DNA of 36,072 nucleotides from Brevibacterium mcbrellneri ATCC 49030 (lineage in GTDB: Bacteria; Actinomycetota; Actinomycetes; Actinomycetales; Brevibacteriaceae), in contig NZ_ADNU01000096.1 in the NCBI RefSeq assembly GCF_000178455.1, positions 1 through 36,072 of the forward strand, read 5' to 3'. Below the pieces are notes generated by a model. The model saw only the letters and a program-made list of their open reading frames with translations. It did no database searches and was not told the DNA's origin. Shown here in pieces: positions 24,789-32,778 of the stretch. Made by a program: the position numbers and the translations under genes. The first letter of the stretch is position 1; each line of letters opens with the position of its first letter.

Positions 24789-25727
24789 CTATCGCGCTCT
24801 GGGGTGAGTCGATGCATAGACCTCTTTGAGCGCTTGGCTCGTGACCTGAGTGTATATCTGAGTGGTTGTCACCGACGAATGTCCCAAAAGTTCTTGGACA
24901 ATTCGGATATCCGCTCCACCTTCTACTAAGTGAGTTGCGCACGAATGTCGCAACGAGTGCGCGGTGACGCGCGGGACGTCGGCAATTTCAGCCGCCTTTT
25001 TCACGATCGCCCACGCGCTCTGCCGGGACAGTCTGCCACCTCGGGCGTTGAGAAAGACCGCGGGACTTGAGGCAGCCCACGCAGGCCGGCCACGCGTCAA
25101 CCACGCCCCTAACGCTTCGATTGCGTGAGAGCCCAGGGGAACCAAACGTTCTTTGTTGCCTTTTCCGTACACGCGCGCAATACCTGCGTCCACATCCACG
25201 TCGTCCCGATCCACGCCTACGGCCTCACTGATGCGAGCGCCTGTAGCGTACAAGAACTCAATGAGCGCAACCGCGCGCAGCTGGGCGGGATCCGCACTCT
25301 GAGGGTCACCTGCTGCGTGAATGATCCGGCTCACCTGATCGACGCTCAGCGCCTTGGGTAGCCGCATCGTGTCGGTGGGTGGCTGCACGTCATCAGCGGG
25401 GCTTGTTCCCCCGGTTTCACCCGCCGTGAAATGGTGAAGCCTGCGTACAGCCACCGTGATGCGGGCCCTAGACGTCACGGCAAAATTCTGGTGCGCAATG
25501 TGTTCAATGAAACCGGCAACGTGTTCGCTGGTGACGCTCCCGAGGTCGTTCACCCCTGTGTCTGCCAGGTAAGTGACGTACTTGGCGAGATCGCGGGCGT
25601 ACGCGTCAACGGTGTTGCGTGAACTCCCCCGCTCCAATTGCAGGTACGTGAGGTACTCGCTCACTGGTCGGATCAAGTCGGCGGGGGCGTCCGGCAAGAG
25701 CGCTGCCCCGTGCCGTGCTCCGGTCAT
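24789..25727 (-). CDS. xerD: Tyrosine recombinase XerD
   Basis: A 312-residue site-specific recombinase that with XerC resolves chromosome dimers at dif. An N-terminal SAM-like domain (20-105) and a catalytic domain carry Arg165 (TGARISE), His257 and Arg260 (HSLRHS), His283 (LGH) and the nucleophile Tyr292. I place the start at ATG 25727, which overlaps the NUDIX stop as ATGA; the upstream start at 25769 would overlap that gene by 46 bases. The insertion of about 15 residues around 105-120 is variable in the family. No accessory integrase features are near, so it is the housekeeping recombinase. Confidence 0.92.
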   Translation of the reverse strand: MTGARHGAALLPDAPADLIRPVSEYLTYLQLERGSSRNTVDAYARDLAKYVTYLADTGVNDLGSVTSEHVAGFIEHIAHQNFAVTSRARITVAVRRLHHFTAGETGGTSPADDVQPPTDTMRLPKALSVDQVSRIIHAAGDPQSADPAQLRAVALIEFLYATGARISEAVGVDRDDVDVDAGIARVYGKGNKERLVPLGSHAIEALGAWLTRGRPAWAASSPAVFLNARGGRLSRQSAWAIVKKAAEIADVPRVTAHSLRHSCATHLVEGGADIRIVQELLGHSSVTTTQIYTQVTSQALKEVYASTHPRAR

Positions 25728-26356
25728 GAGTTGAGGAATCCGTTGAGCAGGTGATCGCGTGCTGGCCACGGGTCATCGACAGGGCGCAGGTCCGCAAACC
25801 CGGCCTCAGCATGTCTGGCTGTGTGAAGGATGCCTAAGCACGCTGTTGCGTTGGTGATGTGGCCGGCCATGACGGCTTGGACGGCGTCGTTCAAGGGCAC
25901 CCAGTGTGGTTTGATCTGGGCTTCTTCTGCAGTGCGCTCGCTCGCTGGGTGCGTGGTGATGTCGCGGGCCAGGTAGATGCGCAACGCTTCCGAAGAACCG
26001 CCGGGTGAGGTCAGCTGATCGGCCAATACATTCCAGGTTCTGGCGCTTAAGTCGACTTCTTCGCGCAGTTCCCTGGCTGCTGCCACGTGTGGTTCTTCTC
26101 CCGCGTGGTCCAAAAGTCCTGCCGGCACTTCCCATTCGATGACACGTAACGGCTGTCGATACTGTTGCATGAGCATGACCCGGTTGTCGTCGTCGAGAGC
26201 AACAACGGCTACAGCACCGGGGTGGCGCATGATTTGGCGGGTGAGCGTAGTTTGAGTTCCCGGCAACACAAAACGTTGCTCGACTACATCCCACACAGCA
26301 CCCGTGAAAACCACGTCGCTGTCCAGGATTTGTGTGTCGACGTACTGGTCACGCAT
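25724..26356 (-). CDS. NUDIX hydrolase, ADP-ribose pyrophosphatase-like
   Basis: A 210-residue NUDIX enzyme, probably hydrolysing ADP-ribose to AMP and ribose 5-phosphate. The Nudix box runs from Gly80 to Leu103. The catalytic helix RELREEV gives Glu96, Glu99 and Glu100, with Asp102 where glycine is usual. The box has one extra residue before its first glutamate, as in the actinobacterial group. The long N-terminal strand domain (1-45) and LTSPGGSSEALRIYLA are typical of ADPRases. ATG overlaps the glycosyltransferase stop by one base (TAATG). Its place before xerD matches Rv1700. Confidence 0.88.
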   Translation of the reverse strand: MRDQYVDTQILDSDVVFTGAVWDVVEQRFVLPGTQTTLTRQIMRHPGAVAVVALDDDNRVMLMQQYRQPLRVIEWEVPAGLLDHAGEEPHVAAARELREEVDLSARTWNVLADQLTSPGGSSEALRIYLARDITTHPASERTAEEAQIKPHWVPLNDAVQAVMAGHITNATACLGILHTARHAEAGFADLRPVDDPWPARDHLLNGFLNS

Positions 26357-27465
26357 TAGTCGTCGTTGAGAACAAGTGCCTGAGCGTACAGGCTCAACAG
26401 GTGTTCTGCGATGAAAGTGTGACGGGCAGTACTTACCCGGTTCTTAACGTGGATTCCGTTTTGCACGCGCACTGCTGGACGGTCGATGAGTTCCGCAACC
26501 GCACGCAGTGTTCCGTCGACATTGTCTGGAGCGAACTGAGGAACCCCGTCACCGTACATGCGGCCGTGCTGTTCTGAACCAACAAAAACAATTGGGCGAC
26601 CCAACTGCATGAGGCGTTCAGCGTCCACCGCAGTCATGCGGTCAGAAGCTACCACGACATCAGAGGCTGCCAGGACATCGACCGTGGAAATTTCTTCTGC
26701 CAAACGCATGTGTTCTACCCGGTCGACAATTCCACTCCGCACTGTCGATCGGGAGCGTCCACCACCAGTCAGCGCGAACACCCACGAACGGTCGGGGCGG
26801 TACGATGCCAACCGGACACCCACCTCGGCGATGGTCGTCACGGCAGGCGAATCGATCAGAGCAACCGGGCTGGACACGAGCCACGAACCAGACGGAACGT
26901 CCAGCAGATCGCGGACATCTTCGCGTGACAGCCGCGGCTGAGCCACCGGGTCGATGTCACTTGAGAGCAACTGGGCACGTTCTACGATCGCAACCGTGTC
27001 CATGTACTTTTCAACGATAGGTTCCGTGGTGCCCAAAACCACGGTTGCGGTCTTGGAAACGATCTGTGCTTGGGCCTCTGCGATCATGCTGTCATCACGG
27101 CCCACTGACGCGACAATCGTGGGGTGCATGGACTGCGGAAGACCTGTGAGCCCAGCCCCAGAAAGAGCCGCTGCGTGCAGGCCATGCGCATGCACGAGAT
27201 CAATGTGACGGTAGTACTTGTGCAATGTCAGAGCCGTGTTGGGATCACCCAGGCGCAGACCCGCACCTGCCCCAATCTCAATGTGACGCAGACGCTCACC
27301 AGACACGTTCAGGGCCTTAAAGACAGACTCACGCGACGCAACCGCCACACGGTAGCCAGCGTCAAGCTGCGCCTGAATTGCGTGACGTGCTACTTCTGCA
27401 AGAACCGAATTAGCGTCAGTCAAAACGTGCATAATGCGCGTGTCTGCAGGTAGCAGTTCACTCAT
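26356..27465 (-). CDS. GT-B fold glycosyltransferase-like protein (family 4-like)
   Basis: A 369-residue protein with the GT-B outline: an N-terminal domain with DLVHAHGLHAAALSG (the DxVHaH pattern of family 4 enzymes) and a C-terminal domain ending in DVLAASDVVVASDRMTAVDA, where the nucleotide-sugar site would be. The usual ExxGxxxxEA motif is weak (SDRMTAVDAERLMQLG), so donor binding or activity may be altered. The acceptor is unknown. ATG with AAAGGAAC upstream, 62 bases after the MctB-like gene. It stands where pyrG stands in mycobacteria, between mctB and the NUDIX gene. Confidence 0.7.
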   Translation of the reverse strand: MSELLPADTRIMHVLTDANSVLAEVARHAIQAQLDAGYRVAVASRESVFKALNVSGERLRHIEIGAGAGLRLGDPNTALTLHKYYRHIDLVHAHGLHAAALSGAGLTGLPQSMHPTIVASVGRDDSMIAEAQAQIVSKTATVVLGTTEPIVEKYMDTVAIVERAQLLSSDIDPVAQPRLSREDVRDLLDVPSGSWLVSSPVALIDSPAVTTIAEVGVRLASYRPDRSWVFALTGGGRSRSTVRSGIVDRVEHMRLAEEISTVDVLAASDVVVASDRMTAVDAERLMQLGRPIVFVGSEQHGRMYGDGVPQFAPDNVDGTLRAVAELIDRPAVRVQNGIHVKNRVSTARHTFIAEHLLSLYAQALVLNDD

Positions 27466-27506
27466 TGTGTTCCTTTCACCAGTGGGGCCCTTGCTCCTAG
27501 CCTATC

Positions 27507-27523
27507 GAACTCACTTCGAGTTC
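27507..27523 (-). promoter_or_regulatory. Inverted repeat GAACTC-N5-GAGTTC before the glycosyltransferase gene
   Basis: A 6-bp perfect dyad sits in the 62-base gap between the MctB-like and glycosyltransferase genes. It is followed on the minus strand by a TAGGCT that could serve as a -10. It may mark an internal promoter with an operator, or a weak hairpin. It is not a LexA box: the half-sites are in the wrong register for CGAAC-N4-GTTCG. Confidence 0.25.
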
Positions 27524-27527
27524 AGGA

Positions 27528-28448
27528 TCAGCCCTCGCGAGGTTTAGATTGAGGCTCAGGCAAAGGGTTAGGCACAAGCGCTTTTGCACTGTCAGCGAAC
27601 CCATAAGACTGGTGCTTTTTCGTGGCGTGGAGATCGGCAACTGCAAGGGCCGTGATGACGGTGCCAGCGGACAAATCAACTCCGTCGACACTGGTGACGG
27701 CGATCTTCCTGTCACGCAGTTGCTTGACAGCTCCGTTGTTTCCGCTGTCCACTGATCCAGTAGCCACTGTGGGTGCTGTTGAGCCAAGTGCGTTCAACAG
27801 ACCCGTGTAGTCCTCGGCTGGTTGTGTGTCTTCTTCGGTTGAGTCACCCAGCAAGAAAACGACGACGTCAGCGCGTGCGTAGCTTCCCCCGTTCAGGCGC
27901 TTAGCCGAACGCAGCTCGTCAATCACTTGTGCGGCTTTCTCGGCATCATACGCACCTTCGTGCTCACCGGCGTAAGCATGCGCAATGGCTTTTTCGAATG
28001 CTTCACGTGGATCTGCTGGCAACTTAGGGTCGATCTCTTTGAGTGCCTCAAGTGCTTTTTCGCTCTCTTCAGGCTTGAGTGATTCGGGTGTCAGCTGTCC
28101 CCCGTCACTGACGTTAGCACCCGCGTCTTCTAAACGACCCTGCACATCCTTAATGGTCTGAGACGTCGTGTTTGGGGTTGAGACCAGAGTGACTTTCGTC
28201 CCCTTGAGGGTCTCGGCGAGAAGCGCAGGCGCTGACTCCGTGATGTACGTGTTCAAATCCTCGATTGAACCGTTTGCCTCATCGAGTTTTGCCCGCAAGT
28301 CGTCGCGGTCAGTCCGCAATGAATCAACTTGCGACTGGAGAGACTCACCAATGGGTTGTTTGAGTGGCCCCGCGCCAAGAACAATTCCTACGGCTAGAGC
28401 CAGAAAAACAGAGATGATACTCACCAGGTGATAGCGAAAATCAATCAC
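27528..28448 (-). CDS. MctB/SteB-like membrane-anchored protein
   Basis: A 306-residue protein of the copper-transporter MctB family (Rv1698-like). It begins MIDFRYHLVSIISVFLALAVGIVLG: the conserved FRYH stretch leads into one transmembrane helix (about 9-27). A coiled coil follows (about 36-68, heptads with LRTDRDDLRAKLDEA), then an extracytoplasmic alpha/beta domain. In mycobacteria MctB is an outer-envelope protein linked to copper resistance; in Corynebacterium the relative SteB acts with SteA in division. With SteA directly upstream, a division or envelope role is more likely here. GTG with GAAGGAC upstream. Confidence 0.87.
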   Translation of the reverse strand: MIDFRYHLVSIISVFLALAVGIVLGAGPLKQPIGESLQSQVDSLRTDRDDLRAKLDEANGSIEDLNTYITESAPALLAETLKGTKVTLVSTPNTTSQTIKDVQGRLEDAGANVSDGGQLTPESLKPEESEKALEALKEIDPKLPADPREAFEKAIAHAYAGEHEGAYDAEKAAQVIDELRSAKRLNGGSYARADVVVFLLGDSTEEDTQPAEDYTGLLNALGSTAPTVATGSVDSGNNGAVKQLRDRKIAVTSVDGVDLSAGTVITALAVADLHATKKHQSYGFADSAKALVPNPLPEPQSKPREG

Positions 28449-28473
28449 AGTAGTCCTTCCATCCGGGCAGGTA

Positions 28474-29262
28474 TCACCAAGAGAACAGGTTACCTAACCA
28501 GCTAAAGAATCCATCGAACTGCGCCCCCAAGAGACCCAGGAATGTCTGGCCAGCAGCGGTTGCCATGAGAGCGACGAAGAGAGCGAACAGGCCAGCGAGC
28601 GCCAGTCCCGCCAAGAACCAGTTTGAAAACTGCCGACGGTACAGAAGTGAAACACCTTTTGCGTTGATGAGGCGGGATCCCAAACGCAAGTGGGTGATGA
28701 GGCTTGGGCCTAAAACGTTTGCGTCATCGTTCACCATGTCGGTGAGCATGTCGTTGCTACCTACCGCCACAATCAGAGGTGCGTCCAAAGAATCTGCCAC
28801 GAGCAAACCTGCATCACGGTTACTTCCCAGCGTGGGAAGTTTGTGGTGCTTTAACTCTTGGGATTTCATGCGCTCGATTCCCGCTGAGCTGTTTTCGTCT
28901 GGCGCGTGGGCTAAGAGGATTGCTCCGCAGTTGGCTGAGGCGTCAGCGACGGAGTTGAGGTCCCCCACGATGATGTCAGGTGTGAGCCGGGCGTCCAGCA
29001 AGGCATCAGCCCCGTTATCGACACCAATGAGGACCGGCTTGTACTCCTTGATGTACCCGCGCAACATTTCGAGGTCTTCTTTGTAGTGCGCGCCGGCAAC
29101 CACAACCAGCGCTTGCCGCGAGCGTAGCGACTGGGGAAGTTCAGGAAGCTCAATGTCGGACTCAACGAGGTCCGGGTGTTCGTGTAATGTGGCGCCAAGT
29201 TCGCTCGCGAACTCGCCAACCAGCGAGTCGAGCTGAGCGCGTGGGTCGTTCTTTTGCGTCAT
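28474..29262 (-). CDS. steA: SteA-like division protein, N-terminally short
   Basis: A 262-residue protein matching the C-terminal two thirds of SteA (about 390 residues in relatives). It has the thiamine-pyrophosphokinase-like motif GVDNGADALLDARLTPDIIV followed by GDLNSV (80-105), LITHLRLGSRLINAKGVSLLYR, and a C-terminal transmembrane helix (about 214-236). The family's N-terminal domain of about 120-130 residues is missing. It cannot be restored by another start, because the in-frame codon 21 bases upstream is the recN stop. No clear ribosome-binding site precedes the ATG. SteA is reported at the cytokinetic ring in Corynebacterium; the role here is inferred. steB/mctB follows 25 bases on. 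Confidence 0.85.
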   Translation of the reverse strand: MTQKNDPRAQLDSLVGEFASELGATLHEHPDLVESDIELPELPQSLRSRQALVVVAGAHYKEDLEMLRGYIKEYKPVLIGVDNGADALLDARLTPDIIVGDLNSVADASANCGAILLAHAPDENSSAGIERMKSQELKHHKLPTLGSNRDAGLLVADSLDAPLIVAVGSNDMLTDMVNDDANVLGPSLITHLRLGSRLINAKGVSLLYRRQFSNWFLAGLALAGLFALFVALMATAAGQTFLGLLGAQFDGFFSWLGNLFSW

Positions 29263-29283
29263 TATCGAATCATTGTGACATGT

Positions 29284-30990
29284 TTAGTCGGTAAAGCCCT
29301 GTTTCTGGGTACGTGCGGTCTGCATGAGTTCGGTTGCGTGTTCCCGGGCAGCCACAGAATCGCTTACCCCGCCCAACATGCGCGCCAGTTCGGCTTCGCG
29401 TTGATTATCCGCGACTTCTGTCACCCCAGACACTGCTCCTGACTCGTTGGAGTCGTCCTTGCGGATGACTAAGTGTGTGTCAGCCCACGCCGCAACTTGA
29501 GCTAAATGTGTGACAACAATCACCTGACTGTGTCGTGCTAAAAGCGCCAGACGGCGACCAATTTCAGTAGCCGCAGCACCTCCCACTCCAGAGTCGACTT
29601 CGTCAAAAATGAACGTGGGGAATGCGTGAGTTCGAGCGATCACCACTTCGATCGCAAGCATCACACGGGAAAGTTCACCGCCGGACGCAAGTTTTGCGAT
29701 ATCGCCTGGCGCAGTACCTCCGTGAGCAGAAAACAGCAGTCGAATCGCGTCTGCTCCGTGGGGGCCGGGCTCTGCGGGTTTGATGTCAAAGACCACGCGG
29801 GCGTGAGGCATGGAAAGAGCCGCGAGTTCTCCTTGAACTGCGCTAGTGAAATCTTGTGCGGCACTAGTACGCGCCTCGGTAAGAGCTTGTGCGTGCTCGT
29901 GCAAAGAGGTTTCACACTGGCGCAGCTGTTCGTCGATCCCTGCTAGATCGGAGCTGTCCGCGCGCAGTTGCAGCAGTTCTTCACCCGCTTGAGTTTCGAA
30001 CTCTAGAACAGCGTCCACACCGTCGCCGTACTGGTCGAGTTCAGCCAACTGAGCGATTCGCGCGTGGGTGTCTTCGAGCGACACATCATCGAGTTCAGCA
30101 AAGCTCGCAAGGTACGCAGAAAGTTCGGACGCAACATCCGAAGCTGAGAGCGCCAGAGCTGTGAGTGCCTCTGCGTGTTCTTTCACCGCATTGTCATGGG
30201 CACGCGCGTGGTTGACGTGGTCGGCGGCCCGGTGAAGAAGATCCACAACGGTCGGAGTTTCGGTAAAACCGTCGCTGACCAACATGTCACATGCCGTTTG
30301 CACGGTTTGCTTCACGTCATCGGCGGCTTCCAGCTTCAGCACAATTGCCTTGAGCTGTGCATCCTCACCGGCTACCGGGCGTACCCGGTCAATGTGCGCA
30401 AGCGCCCCCTCAAGATACTCAATGCGCGCGTTGCGTTCCTTTTCACTTGCGTGTAGCTCACGGGCTCGCTCATGAACACACTTCCATTCCTCGTACGCGT
30501 TCACATATGCGTCACGTACGTGTGCCAGTTCTTCGCCACCGTACGTATCAAGGAGTTCACGCTGCTTGGAAGCTGAACGCAGGGTCAGCTGTTCAGACTG
30601 GCCATGCATACTGACAAGCCGCTCTCCCACGTGAGACAGAACGGCAACAGGGACCGTACGTCCCCCGGCTGTGGCCCGGGCCCTTCCCGAGGTGGGAATA
30701 GTCCGCGTGACCACCAACTCGCCGTCATCTACGGACCCTCCAGCGTCCTCTACCCGGGCGACGACCTCGGGCTGGGATTCCACAGAAAAAATCCCTTCGA
30801 CAACGGCCTTTGAGGCGTCACTGCGTACAGCCTGAGTTTCTGCCCGCGCACCCGTGAGCAGATTCAGCGCAGACACGAACATGGTTTTCCCGGCTCCGGT
30901 TTCACCTGTCACCACGGTGAACCCCGGCCCTAAATCCACGTGGGCGTTTTCAATCACGCCCATGTTGTGAATCGACAGCGACTCAATCAC
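29284..30990 (-). CDS. recN: DNA repair protein RecN
   Basis: A 568-residue SMC-like ATPase for double-strand break repair. Walker A GETGAGKT (29-36), a central coiled-coil region (about 150-360), the ABC signature LASGGELSRVMLA and Walker B TFIFDEVDSGVGG are all present. GTG 30990 is preferred because it overlaps the NAD kinase stop as GTGA and starts directly at the conserved beta strand; GTG 31008 would add six residues. As it sits inside the operon, I see no LexA box of its own upstream. Confidence 0.95.
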   Translation of the reverse strand: MIESLSIHNMGVIENAHVDLGPGFTVVTGETGAGKTMFVSALNLLTGARAETQAVRSDASKAVVEGIFSVESQPEVVARVEDAGGSVDDGELVVTRTIPTSGRARATAGGRTVPVAVLSHVGERLVSMHGQSEQLTLRSASKQRELLDTYGGEELAHVRDAYVNAYEEWKCVHERARELHASEKERNARIEYLEGALAHIDRVRPVAGEDAQLKAIVLKLEAADDVKQTVQTACDMLVSDGFTETPTVVDLLHRAADHVNHARAHDNAVKEHAEALTALALSASDVASELSAYLASFAELDDVSLEDTHARIAQLAELDQYGDGVDAVLEFETQAGEELLQLRADSSDLAGIDEQLRQCETSLHEHAQALTEARTSAAQDFTSAVQGELAALSMPHARVVFDIKPAEPGPHGADAIRLLFSAHGGTAPGDIAKLASGGELSRVMLAIEVVIARTHAFPTFIFDEVDSGVGGAAATEIGRRLALLARHSQVIVVTHLAQVAAWADTHLVIRKDDSNESGAVSGVTEVADNQREAELARMLGGVSDSVAAREHATELMQTARTQKQGFTD

Positions 30991-31895
30991 GCTTGTGGCC
31001 CCCTCCACCCGCTCACGGGGAGTTGGAATTTGGCCACGAGACGGTCGGTGAAAAGGTCGCGGTTGAGGCGGGCCAAAGACACTGACTTTTGGGCGCGCAC
31101 AGCTTCCACACGGGCACCGGCCGGGACTTTGAACCTCAGTTGCCCGTCACACCACAGTTGCGCGTCAGTGTGCGACTGAGAGGGCAGGAACTCCACACCT
31201 AAACGTGAACGCGGCGACACCACCAGAGGCTTTGTAAACAGTGCGTGCGCAGAAATGGGAATCATAAGAAGCGCTTCGACTTCTGGCCACACAACTGGAC
31301 CGCCCGCGGAAAACGCATATGCAGTGGAGCCCGTGGGAGTTGCGAAAATAACTCCGTCACACCCAAAAGACGACACTGGACGGTAGTCCACTCCCACGAC
31401 CACTTCAATCATTGAGGAATAGCGCCCCTTTTCGATGGTGGCTTCGTTTAAGGCCCAATCGCGGTGGAGCAAGTGGCCGTCTTGGGTGACCGAAATATCG
31501 AGTGCCATGCGCTGTTCTACAAAGTACTCGCGCTTGATGGCCGCTTGGGTGGCTTGTTCGAGTTCTTGACGTTCGGACTCCGCTAAAAAACCCACGTGGC
31601 CCAGGTTGATTCCCATGATTGGGACTTCTGTTTCGTGGTACATCCCAGCCGCTCGCAAAATGGTTCCATCGCCTCCCAGAACCATGATGAGTTCAGGTTT
31701 TGCGGTTTCAAGCTCACCGATTGACAGCACTTTGATGGGGGTCGACGGTTCACCTTCGTAACTCACTAAGGCTGCGTAGTCATCATGGGACATCACAGGG
31801 GTGACGTTTTCTGCGTGGAGGAGTGAACACACGTCCAAGGCAGCCTGCCTGGCATGCGCCCGATGCGGGTGCAAAACAACGACGATATTTCTCAT
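30987..31895 (-). CDS. nadK: NAD kinase
   Basis: A 302-residue ATP/polyphosphate-NAD kinase making NADP. GGDGTILRAA (74-83) holds the catalytic Asp, with NLGHVGFLAE and TPTGSTAYAFSAGGP as the other conserved blocks. The ATG has GGGAGG upstream and overlaps the tlyA stop as ATGA. The tlyA-nadK-recN order is conserved in actinobacteria. Confidence 0.96.
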   Translation of the reverse strand: MRNIVVVLHPHRAHARQAALDVCSLLHAENVTPVMSHDDYAALVSYEGEPSTPIKVLSIGELETAKPELIMVLGGDGTILRAAGMYHETEVPIMGINLGHVGFLAESERQELEQATQAAIKREYFVEQRMALDISVTQDGHLLHRDWALNEATIEKGRYSSMIEVVVGVDYRPVSSFGCDGVIFATPTGSTAYAFSAGGPVVWPEVEALLMIPISAHALFTKPLVVSPRSRLGVEFLPSQSHTDAQLWCDGQLRFKVPAGARVEAVRAQKSVSLARLNRDLFTDRLVAKFQLPVSGWRGPQA

Positions 31896-32644
31896 GTCAC
31901 CTCCCCCTTCGAACCTATCGGACTTTCAGCGTAGACGAAATACTCGACGTTTCCTGCGGGTCCAGGAAGGTGAGATTCGCAGTTTCGCACAGTGTGCGCC
32001 CCTACCGAGTCTAAGTGTGCGGTCACCCGGTCTACAGCTTCTTGGCGTTTCTTCGCAGACGTGACCACCCCGTGTTTGTCCAGGGCTGAACGGTCCAGTT
32101 CGAATTGGGGTTTCACCATTAGGAGTAGGTGGCCACCCGGACGGGTAACTTTCACGAGCCGGTCGATGAACAGGGTGAGCGAAATAAACGACACATCTGC
32201 GACAACTAGGTCCACCAAGCCACGTGTCCACTCAGGGGTGAGCTCGCGTAAGTTGTGTCCCTCGAGGTTTGTCACGCGCGGATCGGTGCGCAGGCTGGTG
32301 TGGAGTTGGTCATGACCCACGTCTACGGCGTAGACGTGTTCGGCTCCTTTTGTCAGTAGGACTTGCGTGAATCCGCCCGTGGATGCGCCCGCGTCCAGGC
32401 ATGTGAGCCCGTCTACTCGATCAATTCCTAGATCGCTTAAGGCGCCTAAAAGTTTGTGCGCCGAGCGGGCTACCCACGGATCAGCCTGGGTGAGTGCGAC
32501 GTGGTCATCTGGCCCTACCGTGTGACTGGGTTTTGTCGCTTTATGACCGTTGACCGTGACGTTGCCGGCCATGATTTCGCGGGCAGCCCGGTTACGGGAG
32601 GTGACAAGCCCACGGGCTACCAGTTCAGTGTCGAGCCTGGGCAC
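31892..32644 (-). CDS. tlyA: TlyA family rRNA 2'-O-methyltransferase
   Basis: A 250-residue enzyme with an N-terminal S4 domain (1-55) and a Rossmann methyltransferase domain. The SAM site is LDAGASTGGF (83-92); Lys64 in AHKL starts the K-D-K-E catalytic set seen in RrmJ-like enzymes. TlyA methylates 16S C1409 and 23S C1920 in mycobacteria, which gives capreomycin sensitivity; the same sites are assumed here. The GTG shares one base with the TAG of the 44-codon gene upstream (TAGTG). Confidence 0.94.
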   Translation of the reverse strand: MPRLDTELVARGLVTSRNRAAREIMAGNVTVNGHKATKPSHTVGPDDHVALTQADPWVARSAHKLLGALSDLGIDRVDGLTCLDAGASTGGFTQVLLTKGAEHVYAVDVGHDQLHTSLRTDPRVTNLEGHNLRELTPEWTRGLVDLVVADVSFISLTLFIDRLVKVTRPGGHLLLMVKPQFELDRSALDKHGVVTSAKKRQEAVDRVTAHLDSVGAHTVRNCESHLPGPAGNVEYFVYAESPIGSKGEVT

Positions 32645-32778
32645 TAGGGGCGTAACCCATCCAGTTCGGTGGCCATGGAGTCGAGAAGTTCATGGAGTTG
32701 AGTGACCGCGGTGTCAATTTCGCCGAGGTCTCCCCCAGGCAGCGCTTGAATCTCCTGGGCCCGCTGTTCCCAGTTCAT
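32644..32778 (-). CDS. 44-residue conserved small protein between HAD and tlyA genes
   Basis: ATG 32778 to TAG 32644 encodes a 44-residue acidic, helical peptide (MNWEQRAQEIQALPGGDLGE at its start, ending LDGLRP). The evidence that it is real is positional: the ATG overlaps the HAD stop as ATGA, the TAG overlaps the tlyA GTG as TAGTG, and it fills the gap exactly. M. tuberculosis has a small gene (Rv1693) in the same place. Function unknown; a single amphipathic helix suggests a binding partner of a neighbour product. Confidence 0.78.
   Translation of the reverse strand: MNWEQRAQEIQALPGGDLGEIDTAVTQLHELLDSMATELDGLRP

Noticed and set aside
24789..25727. XerD as a mobile-element integrase
   Set aside because: Its position between the NUDIX gene and parA is the conserved chromosomal one, with no att sites, tRNA or cargo genes nearby.
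27500..27525. LexA/SOS box before the glycosyltransferase gene
   Set aside because: The dyad is GAACTC-N5-GAGTTC; the mycobacterial-type box needs CGAAC-N4-GTTCG, which the spacing does not give.
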